6,021 bases of DNA from Clostridiales bacterium (GTDB taxonomy: Bacteria > Bacillota > Clostridia > Christensenellales > JAISNN01), in the NCBI GenBank assembly GCA_031289865.1, contig JAITOQ010000166.1, positions 1-6,021 of the forward strand. Reading direction: 5' to 3'. Of this stretch, positions 1 through 5,976 are shown piece by piece; position 1 is the stretch's first letter, and every line of letters starts with the position of its first letter. A program made the translations under genes and the position numbers. The notes beneath the pieces were generated by a model. The model was not told the origin of the DNA and ran no database searches. It saw nothing but the letters and a program-made list of their open reading frames with translations.

Positions 1-443
1 GTCACGAACAAAAATATGATTACTAATTTTGCGACGTAACTTATGTAAAAAGGATTTATAAAGACAAAGACTATACACATTGCCACGACGGGAAAACCCG
101 AAAACAATATGTACGGTCTAAACCGCCCCCAACGCGTACGCGTACTGTCTATGATTTTTGCGCGAATGAACGAACTGAATATATTGACCACCGTCAACAT
201 AATAGACATGTACAAGAGATGCGTCGGTCTGATACCCCAAACGATAGCGAGGAGAAAGCTGCCCGCGCCTAAGCCGAACGAGCCGAGCAAGTTTCCGACA
301 AGCTCCCTCCCAAACCCCGTAATACTGTAACAGACGATCTCTTTGTACGGAACGTAATTTCCCTCGGAGGGTACGCTCCAATGCTGCTTGATTTCTCTCG
401 CAAATCCGATAGCAGATTGCTTTAGTTGCCCGATCTTAGACAT
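1..443 (-). CDS. GPH-family (MFS_2, MelB-like) sugar:cation symporter, N-terminal part
   Basis: This is the 5' part (147 complete codons) of a membrane transporter that continues beyond base 1. Translation from the ATG at 443 gives a polar N-terminus and then hydrophobic segments at about residues 50-70, 75-93, 112-130 and 133-147, as expected for the first helices of a 12-helix major facilitator. The key evidence is the loop at residues 99-110, DSTRTRWGRFRP, which matches the conserved loop 2-3 signature of the glycoside-pentoside-hexuronide:cation symporters (D-x-T-x-x-R-W-G-R-F-R-P). Family members import glycosides, pentoses or hexuronides with Na+ or H+ across the cytoplasmic membrane; the substrate cannot be told here. 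The start is supported by a GGAG Shine-Dalgarno about seven bases upstream and by a consensus promoter at 523-551. The gene is transcribed separately from the hydrolase behind it. The family call is firm and the specificity is unknown. Confidence 0.88.
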   Translation of the reverse strand, partial: MSKIGQLKQSAIGFAREIKQHWSVPSEGNYVPYKEIVCYSITGFGRELVGNLLGSFGLGAGSFLLAIVWGIRPTHLLYMSIMLTVVNIFSSFIRAKIIDSTRTRWGRFRPYILFSGFPVVAMCIVFVFINPFYISYVAKLVIIFLFV

Positions 444-488
444 TTTTCTCTCCGTTTCCCCCTATCGCATAAATGTTGTATAAAAATA

Positions 489-519
489 GCACAGCGCAAT
501 CAAAATGAATACACTGTGC
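489..519 (-). repeat. Inverted repeat at the transporter transcription start (possible operator or leader hairpin)
   Basis: The arms GCACAG (489-494) and CTGTGC (514-519) are exact inverted repeats around a 19-base spacer. A few inner positions could also pair (G-C, A-T and G-U). The repeat begins four bases downstream of the -10 box and covers the predicted transcription start. It is well placed either for a repressor contacting two half-sites or for a hairpin at the very 5' end of the mRNA. The arms are short, so chance is possible. Confidence 0.4.
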
Positions 520-522
520 AAT

Positions 523-551
523 ATTATACTATAGAATGAGAAGTATGTCAA
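523..551 (-). promoter_or_regulatory. Sigma-A promoter of the GPH transporter gene
   Basis: On the minus strand a perfect -35 TTGACA (551-546) is separated by exactly 17 bases from a perfect -10 TATAAT (528-523). The predicted transcription start lies near 516, giving a leader of roughly 70 bases before the ATG at 443. Both boxes match consensus exactly, so basal strength should be high. That would suggest control by a repressor or by the leader, and inverted repeats lie on both sides (489-519 and 553-576). Confidence 0.85.
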
Positions 552-552
552 T

Positions 553-582
553 AGTCTATTTGACTCAAATGGGACTTTTTTT
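553..582 (+). terminator. Inverted repeat followed by a T-run between the hydrolase and transporter genes
   Basis: The core is a 13-base perfect palindrome, ATTTGACTCAAAT (558-570). The stem extends outward with AGTC (553-556) pairing to GACT (573-576), T557 with G572 as a wobble, and one bulged G at 571. On the plus strand it is followed directly by six more T residues (577-582), the layout of an intrinsic terminator. No plus-strand gene precedes it, so it would stop antisense transcription into the hydrolase gene. On the minus strand it follows the hydrolase stop without a U-tract and sits two bases upstream of the transporter -35 box, so an operator role is equally possible. Confidence 0.4.
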
Positions 583-590
583 GGAATTTT

Positions 591-1559
591 TTACTCCGAT
601 ACATATCTATCCAAAAAGTTTTTCACATATACCCAATACTGTGCGCCGAGAGCATAGACCGATTCACCGTGTTCCGCGCCGTCGACGACCAAAAGCTCTT
701 TTTCGCAATTTGCCGCTTCGTAGAGCGGATATACCATTTTTGTAGGGACTAAGGTGTCGCTCCCGCCGTGGATAAAAAATATCGGTGTGTTTGATTTTTT
801 TACTTGCTCGACCGCGCTTGCTTTTCTGTAGGAAAACCCGCCGCGGATATAACCCGTGACATTCACTATGTCCACGGACGGAAAGCCGGGTATCCCGTAA
901 AGAACGCCCGCTTGATAATAAAACTCGTCGTATACGGAGGTGTACCCGCAATCCTCGACTATAGCTTTCACGTTCGACGGTAAATTTTCGCCCGACGCCA
1001 TCATAACCGTCGCGCCGCCCATCGAAACCCCGTAAAAAATGATCGCTGCATTCGGGTTTTCGCCGACAAGCATTTCCGACCATTTTACGAGGTCGAGCCG
1101 ATCGTACCAACCCATGCTGATATCCCCGCCCGTCGCGCCGTGACCGCGGAGATCGGGCATAAGTATGTTGTAGCCCATATCCAAAAAACGCTCCGCATAG
1201 CCCGACATGCTGACCGCGCTGCTGTTGTATCCGTGAACAACGATCGCCCACTTATTTTTGTCCGCAGCTTTATCGTTTTCAATCCGAAACGCGTGTAACG
1301 AAACCCCGTCAAAGGCGGTCAATCGAACGTCAACCGCCCCGTCTTTTTTTAATTTCTCAATCCGCTTTTCTACATACTCCGCGTCATCGGTAGAATACGC
1401 GCCCATTCCGATAGTGTTGTAAAAGTACGAGCCGCGGACAAGCACAGCCTCATAAAAGACATGCCCGACGACAAACACTCCCGCCGTAAGCAAGCAAAAA
1501 ATGCTCACAAAAACTATTATGAGGGCTTTAAAGAGCTTTTTTTTCTTTGGTTTTGCCAT
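591..1559 (-). CDS. Membrane-anchored alpha/beta hydrolase (serine hydrolase)
   Basis: This 322-residue protein begins with a lysine-rich stretch (residues 3-8) and a single hydrophobic helix at about 11-33. It is probably an uncleaved signal anchor that places the enzyme outside the membrane. The alpha/beta-hydrolase fold follows from about residue 75: oxyanion-loop motif HGYN at 109-112, the DLRGHG motif at 136-141, nucleophile elbow GVSMG at 177-181 (Ser179), acid Asp268 in HGGSDTLVP, and His297 in GAEHGES. The triad is complete and correctly ordered, so the enzyme should be active. Known relatives with this layout are esterases, acyl hydrolases and peptidase-like hydrolases; the substrate cannot be assigned. 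The ATG at 1559 has a GAGGTG Shine-Dalgarno five bases upstream and its own promoter at 1581-1609. No convincing minus-strand terminator follows its stop. Confidence 0.9.
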   Translation of the reverse strand: MAKPKKKKLFKALIIVFVSIFCLLTAGVFVVGHVFYEAVLVRGSYFYNTIGMGAYSTDDAEYVEKRIEKLKKDGAVDVRLTAFDGVSLHAFRIENDKAADKNKWAIVVHGYNSSAVSMSGYAERFLDMGYNILMPDLRGHGATGGDISMGWYDRLDLVKWSEMLVGENPNAAIIFYGVSMGGATVMMASGENLPSNVKAIVEDCGYTSVYDEFYYQAGVLYGIPGFPSVDIVNVTGYIRGGFSYRKASAVEQVKKSNTPIFFIHGGSDTLVPTKMVYPLYEAANCEKELLVVDGAEHGESVYALGAQYWVYVKNFLDRYVSE

Positions 1560-1580
1560 AAATTCACCTCTTGTTTTTTT

Positions 1581-1609
1581 ATTTTATCATAAAAGCACCG
1601 TTTAGTCAA
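1581..1609 (-). promoter_or_regulatory. Sigma-A promoter of the alpha/beta hydrolase gene
   Basis: On the minus strand a -35 TTGACT (1609-1604) and a -10 TAAAAT (1586-1581) are separated by 17 bases. A TG dinucleotide one base upstream of the -10 box makes it an extended -10 promoter. The predicted start is near 1574, giving a short leader of about 15 bases that contains little beyond the Shine-Dalgarno. The hydrolase is therefore a separate transcription unit from the transketolase operon. Confidence 0.75.
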
Positions 1610-1610
1610 G

Positions 1611-1710
1611 GGTTTTTTTAAGTTGAGAGTTGAAAGTTGAGAGTTGAAAAGTAAGGATTTTTAAGTTGAAAGTTGAGAAAGGATTTTTAAGTTGAGAGTT
1701 GAAAGTTGAG
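1611..1710. repeat. Heptamer repeat cluster (AGTTGAR)n in three blocks
   Basis: Nine copies of the heptamer AGTTGAG/AGTTGAA occur in three blocks: four tandem copies at 1621-1648, two at 1664-1677 and three at 1690-1710. Each block is introduced by a GG(A/T)TTTTT(T)A leader starting at 1611, 1655 and 1681, so a unit of leader plus heptamers has itself been duplicated. The two heptamer forms mostly alternate. The repeats lie just upstream of the hydrolase promoter, in non-coding DNA. Similar seven-base intergenic repeats are known from several bacterial groups; their function is unknown. Confidence 0.85.
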
Positions 1711-1723
1711 ATTAGAAAGCGAG

Positions 1724-1753
1724 TGTCATTCTGAGCGAACGCGAAGAATGACA
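1724..1753. repeat. REP-like palindromic element
   Basis: A 9-base-pair inverted repeat has arms TGTCATTCT (1724-1732) and AGAATGACA (1745-1753). Inside it a tandem G-A mismatch is followed by GCG-AA-CGC, so the whole 30 bases can fold as one stem. The core resembles the TCATTCTGAGCG...GAAGAATGA type of dispersed palindrome often seen between genes in bacterial genomes; this resemblance is from memory, not a search. It directly follows the heptamer repeats, making a composite repeat region. Confidence 0.65.
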
Positions 1754-1764
1754 ACGACATTCAC

Positions 1765-1804
1765 AAAAAAAGCAACTATCTTTATTTTAAGACAGCTGCT
1801 TTTT
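1765..1804 (-). terminator. Rho-independent terminator of the transketolase operon
   Basis: Read on the minus strand, a 16-base-pair stem pairs 1804-1789 with 1782-1767 through a six-base AAAATA loop. Two of the pairs are G-U wobbles, which pair only in minus-strand RNA, and this fixes the orientation. The 3' arm ends in a run of seven U residues (1771-1765). It lies about 100 bases after the stop of the SCP2-like gene and ahead of the hydrolase promoter, as expected for the end of that operon. Confidence 0.75.
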
Positions 1805-1842
1805 GATCTTCTATTAAAAGTGGTAAAGTTTTTGAAAAGAGT

Positions 1843-1878
1843 GCAGAGAAAAAATTTGTTCACAAATTTTGTCTCTGC
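1843..1878 (-). repeat. Strong hairpin just downstream of the SCP2-like gene
   Basis: Arms of 17 bases (1843-1859 and 1862-1878) are inverted repeats with a single mismatch. The outer seven base pairs are GCAGAGA/TCTCTGC; the centre is AATTTGT-TC-ACAAATT, where the innermost pairs must open. On the minus strand it starts 27 bases after the stop codon and is followed by ACTCTTTTC, only a poor U-tract. It may be a first weak terminator or an RNA 3'-end protector. An outer repeat, TTTTTGAT (1800-1807) with ATCAAAAA (1888-1895), encloses it. Confidence 0.6.
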
Positions 1879-1904
1879 CCTATTCTTATCAAAAAAATAA
1901 AATC

Positions 1905-2741
1905 TTATTTTTCCGCGTCCAGATATGTTCCTTGAGCGTAGTATGCGACCTTAAACATAAGCCCGCCGACCGTGCCGCCGAATTCGGGTGCGCCGTCGAC
2001 GACCAATTTTCCCGACCCCATATAATCTACCATATCCGCTTTTGACATCAAGATATCGAGCGCAAGCGACGGAGAGGCAAACTTCATGGTTAGGAACGGC
2101 TTACATCTCTTGTATTCGCCGCGTCCGGACATACTCTTACCCGCCTTGACGCGTATCCACGACTGCAATTCGGGATAACCGTCTATCGCAAGCGCGTAGG
2201 CGCGGTCGGGGCTTGTTTTTGTCACGACGGTCACATCGGGGTGACCCATTTTGTTTAGCTGGCTGATCCCGTTCGGTAAAAGATAGAGATACAGCTTACA
2301 CAGCATAATTTGATCCTCAAGCTTTTCGGGCTTGTCCTTTGCCTGCATAAGTCCCGCCATTCTGAGGAGCGCGAGAAGGATCGGCACAAAAACGCCGAGC
2401 TTTGACAGCCCCTTGATTTTCGGGAGTGGCATACCCTTGCCCGAAAAGAAAATGATGAGCTTTTTGAGGTTTGGGAAAAGAAACTCGACGGTCGGCGCGT
2501 CGTGGGTCACGCCCGCGTGCGTCGTCCAAACTCCGTCCTCGACGGAGAAATGCGTAGCGAGTTTCCCGCCCGGCGCGTCCGCATAGAGCGCGCTGACTTG
2601 AAACACAAAGCTTTTGCCCTTGAATTTATCGCCGTACTTCGGTTCGCTTTCGCAGATAACCTTTAAAAGCGGCACCGCAGCATGGAGAAATATCCTCGCG
2701 GCGTATAGATCGCTTTGAGTGATTTTCACTTCTTCAGCCAT
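1905..2741 (-). CDS. Unrecognised protein with two SCP2-like domains
   Basis: This is a 278-residue protein without signal peptide or clear membrane helix, so probably cytoplasmic. The C-terminal half (about 165-270) contains KPFLTMKF...LALDILMSKADMVDYMGSGKLVVDG (214-250). It resembles the later strands and helices of sterol-carrier-protein-2 domains, which form a hydrophobic pocket for lipids or acyl-CoA. The N-terminal half (about 40-130) shows a parallel pattern: strands at 44-50 and 62-73, W72-TTHAG, TVEFLFPNLKKLIIFFSGKG (84-103), then PLPKIKG. This suggests an internal duplication. The ATG at 2741 is chosen over a TTG 21 bases upstream because it has a GAGGTG site five bases before it and starts two bases after the transketolase stop. 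That arrangement implies translational coupling. What lipid-like or hydrophobic ligand it might bind, and why it accompanies a transketolase, are unknown. The gene is certain; the domain call is tentative. Confidence 0.7.
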   Translation of the reverse strand: MAEEVKITQSDLYAARIFLHAAVPLLKVICESEPKYGDKFKGKSFVFQVSALYADAPGGKLATHFSVEDGVWTTHAGVTHDAPTVEFLFPNLKKLIIFFSGKGMPLPKIKGLSKLGVFVPILLALLRMAGLMQAKDKPEKLEDQIMLCKLYLYLLPNGISQLNKMGHPDVTVVTKTSPDRAYALAIDGYPELQSWIRVKAGKSMSGRGEYKRCKPFLTMKFASPSLALDILMSKADMVDYMGSGKLVVDGAPEFGGTVGGLMFKVAYYAQGTYLDAEK

Positions 2742-2743
2742 AA

Positions 2744-3754
2744 TTACACCTCGTCGCCCCAATTTTCGTCTTTTTCGACGTCTTGCTTCATTATCTCAAG
2801 TACGTTCTTTACTATGCCTTGCGCGTCGATTTCGTGATTTGCCATGAGGTCTTCGTGAAGTCCGATCGGCGACCACTTATCCGGAATGCCGAGTTTCTTT
2901 AAGAGGCACGCTTTGCCGCCCTCGACGATAACCTCCGCAACCGCGCTGCCGAGCCCGCCGATAACCGTGTGATCCTCGACGGTGATGATTTTGCGCGTTT
3001 CCGCAACTGCCTTTAGTACGGCGTCTCTGTCTATAGGCTTGATGGTGTGCATATTGATGACGCGTGCTTTTAGCTTGTAGTCAAAGTCGAGAATACTCGC
3101 CGCTTGCAACGCTTGATAGACGCAAGAACCGCATGCAATAATCGTAATGTCCGTACCGTCGCGCATAGTGACCGCCTTGCCGACCTCAAAGCCGTAATCC
3201 GACGTACTGTAAACGACGTTATCGAAGCCTCTGTTGATACGGATATAGAAAGGTCCGGGGGTCGCTGCGGCGGCTTTGACCGCGTTTGCGGTTTCGAGTC
3301 CGTCCGCCGGGACGATGACCGTCATATTGACGAGAGGACGGATTACTCCGATGTCCTCGATAGCATGGTGGGTAGAGCCCGCTTGACCGAAAGAAGTCCC
3401 GCCGTGAGTTCCGATCAATTTGACATTGACGTTTTGGTAGCAAATATCGGTGTGAACTTGATCGAGAGCGCGAAGGCTCGCGAATACCGAAAAGCACGAC
3501 GCAAAGACCGTCAAGCCCGATTTTGCCATACCCGCGGCGATACCGATCATGTTTTGTTCGGCGATACCGACGTTATAGAATCTCTCGGGGTATTTGGTAA
3601 AAAAGTCGATCATTTTTGTGGAGGTTGCGAGATCGGGACTCAAACAAACTATAGACTTGTCCTTTGCCCCCAACTCCGCAATGGTTTTTCCGAAGATTTC
3701 GGCGGTAGCGAGTTTTGTACTCTCAACCGCGGTAAATGTAATTCCGCCTGCCAT
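2744..3754 (-). CDS. Transketolase, C-terminal subunit
   Basis: This is the 336-residue pyrimidine-binding plus C-terminal half of a split thiamine-diphosphate transketolase, which moves two-carbon ketol units between phosphosugars. Residue Glu66 in NVGIAEQNM is the conserved glutamate that activates the cofactor. THGGTSFGQAGSTHHAIEDIG (about 94-114) is the substrate and cofactor loop typical of the family, including the THH...ED signature. The C-terminal domain shows RVINMHTIKPID and ITVEDHTVIGGLGSAVAE. It lacks the GDG pyrophosphate motif, which is in the partner subunit encoded immediately upstream. The two should form a heterotetramer in the cytoplasm. The ATG at 3754 has a strong AAGGAGGG site eight bases before it and lies one base from the stop of the N-subunit. 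The role could be the pentose phosphate pathway or a specialised sugar pathway. Confidence 0.95.
   Translation of the reverse strand: MAGGITFTAVESTKLATAEIFGKTIAELGAKDKSIVCLSPDLATSTKMIDFFTKYPERFYNVGIAEQNMIGIAAGMAKSGLTVFASCFSVFASLRALDQVHTDICYQNVNVKLIGTHGGTSFGQAGSTHHAIEDIGVIRPLVNMTVIVPADGLETANAVKAAAATPGPFYIRINRGFDNVVYSTSDYGFEVGKAVTMRDGTDITIIACGSCVYQALQAASILDFDYKLKARVINMHTIKPIDRDAVLKAVAETRKIITVEDHTVIGGLGSAVAEVIVEGGKACLLKKLGIPDKWSPIGLHEDLMANHEIDAQGIVKNVLEIMKQDVEKDENWGDEV
2747..2752 (-). promoter_or_regulatory. Ribosome binding site deciding the SCP2-like gene start
   Basis: GAGGTG on the minus strand lies five bases before the ATG at 2741 and within the last codons of the transketolase C-subunit gene (its stop is 2746-2744). 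It supports the 278-residue form over the form starting at the TTG at 2762. Ribosomes ending transketolase translation would be positioned to re-initiate here. Confidence 0.7.
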
Positions 3755-3755
3755 A

Positions 3756-4634
3756 TTATTTACCCTCCTTTTCCGCTTTCGCGATTCTTTGTTCGGAATA
3801 TTCCTTTAAATCCTTTTTAGCCGTGGTGTATTTTGCCTCGTCAAACGCGCCGTAATGCCACTTGTAGTTACCCGACGAAAACGAAACTCCTACGCCCTTG
3901 ATCGTATCGGCTATGATACAAAACGGCTTAGGTCCGCCCGCAACGGCTTTTTCAAGAGCTTCCGCAAGCGCGGGGAGATCGTGACCGTTTACCGTGATAG
4001 TTTCAAACCCAAAGGCTTTCCACTTATCTTCAAACGGTTCGAGAGCCATGACGTCCTCCGTGTTTCCGTCGATCATGTTGTGATTGCGGTCAACGATCGT
4101 GATGAGGTCGAGAGAGCCTCTGTTTTTGAAATGCGAGGTCGCCATAGCCGCCTCCCAAACGGATCCCTCGTCGCATTCGCCGTCGCCAAGCACCAAAAAG
4201 GTCTTATACTTTCTGCCTTGAAGCGGAGCGGCAAGAGCCATACCGAGCGCGATGGACGAACCGTGTCCGAGCGAACCCGTAGACGCGTCCAAACCGTGAA
4301 CCTTGTTGCTGTCGAGATGAATACCAAGCTTGCTGCCCGTCAAATTAAAGGTCTTTAAGTCCTCTTTTTTGACGAGTCCGAGGAGTGCGAAGAGCGGCGC
4401 GAGAATTACGCCGACGTGTCCCTTTGAAACGATTACTCTGTCTCTGTTGGGATCCTCGTAGTTCTTCGGATCAAATTTTGCGTACTTGTAGTAGAGCAGG
4501 GTTAAAATGTCAGCGACGCTTGAGCTTCCGCCCCAGTGTCCGCTGCCCGCCCAGTTGATGGTGTCCAAGCAAAGGTCTCGAAGTGCATAGGCTTGCTTTT
4601 CAAGACCGACCCATTCTTGCTTTGTCAGTGCCAT
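3756..4634 (-). CDS. Transketolase, N-terminal (ThDP-binding) subunit
   Basis: This is the 292-residue N-terminal half of a split transketolase; together with its partner it totals 628 residues, close to a single-chain enzyme. GHWGG at 32-36 and GSLGHGSSIALGMA (120-133) are family signatures. The ThDP pyrophosphate and metal motif begins at GDG (150-152) in GDGECDEGSVWEAAM and ends at DRNHNMIDG (182-190). By analogy with known transketolases Asp151 and Asn184 are metal ligands. TIKGVGV (244-250) and KWHYG (258-262) are the usual later motifs. All expected cofactor residues are present, so it should be active. The ATG at 4634 has AAGGAG nine bases upstream. No clear promoter is visible in the 50 bases before it, so transcription may come by read-through from the aminotransferase gene. 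Confidence 0.95.
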   Translation of the reverse strand: MALTKQEWVGLEKQAYALRDLCLDTINWAGSGHWGGSSSVADILTLLYYKYAKFDPKNYEDPNRDRVIVSKGHVGVILAPLFALLGLVKKEDLKTFNLTGSKLGIHLDSNKVHGLDASTGSLGHGSSIALGMALAAPLQGRKYKTFLVLGDGECDEGSVWEAAMATSHFKNRGSLDLITIVDRNHNMIDGNTEDVMALEPFEDKWKAFGFETITVNGHDLPALAEALEKAVAGGPKPFCIIADTIKGVGVSFSSGNYKWHYGAFDEAKYTTAKKDLKEYSEQRIAKAEKEGK

Positions 4635-4686
4635 TGTGTCTTTACTCCTTTTTTTTATTTTTTTTGGATTTTGTCTTTAAATTAAA

Positions 4687-4722
4687 GATAAGGAAACGCC
4701 TCATAAAAGGAGTTTCCTTATC
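4687..4722 (-). terminator. Hairpin terminator or attenuator after the aminotransferase gene
   Basis: An 11-base-pair stem (4687-4697 with 4712-4722) continues after one mismatch with three more pairs, CCT/AGG, around a six-base loop (4702-4707). On the minus strand it starts nine bases after the aminotransferase stop and is followed by TTTAATTTAAA, a broken U-tract. The stem is strong but the tail is imperfect, so termination may be partial and leave some read-through into the transketolase genes. Confidence 0.65.
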
Positions 4723-4731
4723 AAAATTTCA

Positions 4732-5976
4732 TTAAAATCTGTCCTTAATCGCCTTGTAAGCTCTGTCGGCGACGTCGAGCGTAAACGCTATATCCTCGTC
4801 GCTTACGGCGGCGTTGATAAATTGGTTATGATGATTTGTAAAGAACACTCCGCGGCGTACGCACTCCGCGACCCACGCTTGATGCATAAAGAAGCTCTCG
4901 TCGTTTGCATGGCGCATATACCACATAACGGGTTCGCCCGTGATAATAAGCTCGCGCCCGTTCTTTTTTGCGGTGTCCTTTAATCCGCGGTGGAGCTTAT
5001 CCGCGATAAAGCGGAGCTTCGCGACGGTGTTTTCCTCTTTCATCTTGCGTATACACGCAAGTCCCGCGGCAAACGGTTCCGCGGACAGCCAATAGCTACC
5101 CGTGTAAAACACGTCGGAGACCGCGCCCTTAAGCGAGTCTACACCGCAAAGCGCGGATACGTTATAGCCGTTTGCAATGGCTTTACAGAATGTGATCAAA
5201 TCGGCTTTTACCCCGTAATGCGAGTCCGAACCCTCGATATCAAGTCTAAAACCGCAACGAATATCGTCCATGACGAGAACTATGCCGTTCTTTGTACAGA
5301 GGTCTCTGATAGCCTTCCAATAACCGGGCGCGGGCAACGCGTTGTCCTCAAAAGCGGGGTGATGATAAGGCGTCGCGATAAACGCGGCAATCTGCCCCGG
5401 GTTTTCGCTGATGAGCTTTTCAAACTCCGATATTTCGTTCCAATGTACATAGAGGTTGTTTGCGATGTCCTCGGGGAGGATACCCGCATAACCGGGCTTG
5501 CCCGTCCACGGCGCGACGCCGTGATAGCCGCCCTTGACCATAACGATTTTTTTTCTGCCCGTTGCGGCGCGTGCGGTCATGACCGCAAGGCTTGTGACGT
5601 CGCCGCCGTTTTTACAGAAAAACACCCAATCTTTTTTTGTCGTCGAGGTCATGAGTTCGGCAAATTCGACTAAAACCTCGTCGGGCATAGTAACGCAATT
5701 TCCCTTGCGGATTTGAGCGATAGCCGCTCTGTCGACGTCCTCGTCGCCGTAGCCTAAAATATTAGGACCGTATGCGCACATATAGTCGATAAATTTGTTG
5801 CCGTCGACGTCCCAAAAGTACGCGCCTTTCGCCTTTTGCGAAAAAATCGGAAAGTAATCGACGGGTATCGCGCAGCCGTTTGACGGACCTAAGTGACCGT
5901 GAACGCCCGTAGGAATCACCTTTAGCGCTCTGTTAAAAAGTTCTCTGTTTTTTGAATAGCTGTATATCTTATCCAT
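4732..5976 (-). CDS. Class III PLP aminotransferase (glutamate-1-semialdehyde aminomutase-like)
   Basis: This 414-residue cytoplasmic enzyme has the fold-type I, class III aminotransferase pattern. The start of the large domain is GAYFWDVDGNKFIDYMCAYG (51-70). The phosphate-binding segment is KNGGDVTS (122-129), followed by TGRKKIVMVKGGYHG (139-153). The cofactor aspartate is Asp237 in VMDDIRCGFR, and the Schiff-base lysine is Lys265 in TFCKAIANGYNVSALCG. It departs from true glutamate-1-semialdehyde aminomutase: SGTEA is replaced by GGDVT, and the usual DEV-x-TGFR reads DDI-x-CGFR. It is therefore more likely a transaminase for a sugar, keto-sugar or other aldehyde/ketone than a haem-pathway enzyme. 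No haem genes are nearby; a split transketolase follows. The ATG at 5976 has GGAGG ten bases upstream. A promoter was not identified in the 45 bases left in the window. Family confidence is high, substrate unknown. Confidence 0.9.
   Translation of the reverse strand: MDKIYSYSKNRELFNRALKVIPTGVHGHLGPSNGCAIPVDYFPIFSQKAKGAYFWDVDGNKFIDYMCAYGPNILGYGDEDVDRAAIAQIRKGNCVTMPDEVLVEFAELMTSTTKKDWVFFCKNGGDVTSLAVMTARAATGRKKIVMVKGGYHGVAPWTGKPGYAGILPEDIANNLYVHWNEISEFEKLISENPGQIAAFIATPYHHPAFEDNALPAPGYWKAIRDLCTKNGIVLVMDDIRCGFRLDIEGSDSHYGVKADLITFCKAIANGYNVSALCGVDSLKGAVSDVFYTGSYWLSAEPFAAGLACIRKMKEENTVAKLRFIADKLHRGLKDTAKKNGRELIITGEPVMWYMRHANDESFFMHQAWVAECVRRGVFFTNHHNQFINAAVSDEDIAFTLDVADRAYKAIKDRF

Noticed and set aside
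109..330. Plus-strand 73-codon frame near the left edge
   Set aside because: It is antisense to the GPH transporter, whose loop motif and ribosome site are convincing.
473..508. Second possible minus-strand promoter (TTGATT with a TATACA-like -10) inside the transporter leader
   Set aside because: Spacing is short and matches are partial, while a perfect promoter lies just upstream.
1706..1900. Plus-strand 64-codon frame in the intergenic repeat region
   Set aside because: It starts in the heptamer repeats, reads through the REP-like palindrome (giving CHSERTRRM) and both hairpins, and is best explained as translated repeat DNA.
2742..2762. Upstream TTG start for the SCP2-like protein, adding seven residues
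   Set aside because: It overlaps the transketolase end, begins with a TTG lacking a good ribosome site, and the ATG at 2741 has one at proper distance.
3104..3820. Long plus-strand reading frame of 238 codons opposite the transketolase C-subunit
   Set aside because: It is antisense to a clear transketolase, has an arginine- and aspartate-rich composition typical of shadow frames, and resembles no family I know.
3855..4358. Plus-strand 167-codon frame opposite the transketolase N-subunit
   Set aside because: It is a shadow of the well-supported minus-strand gene, with no recognisable domain.
4990..5673. Plus-strand 227-codon frame opposite the aminotransferase
   Set aside because: Its Arg/Val/Asp-rich composition without motifs marks it as a mirror of the coding strand.
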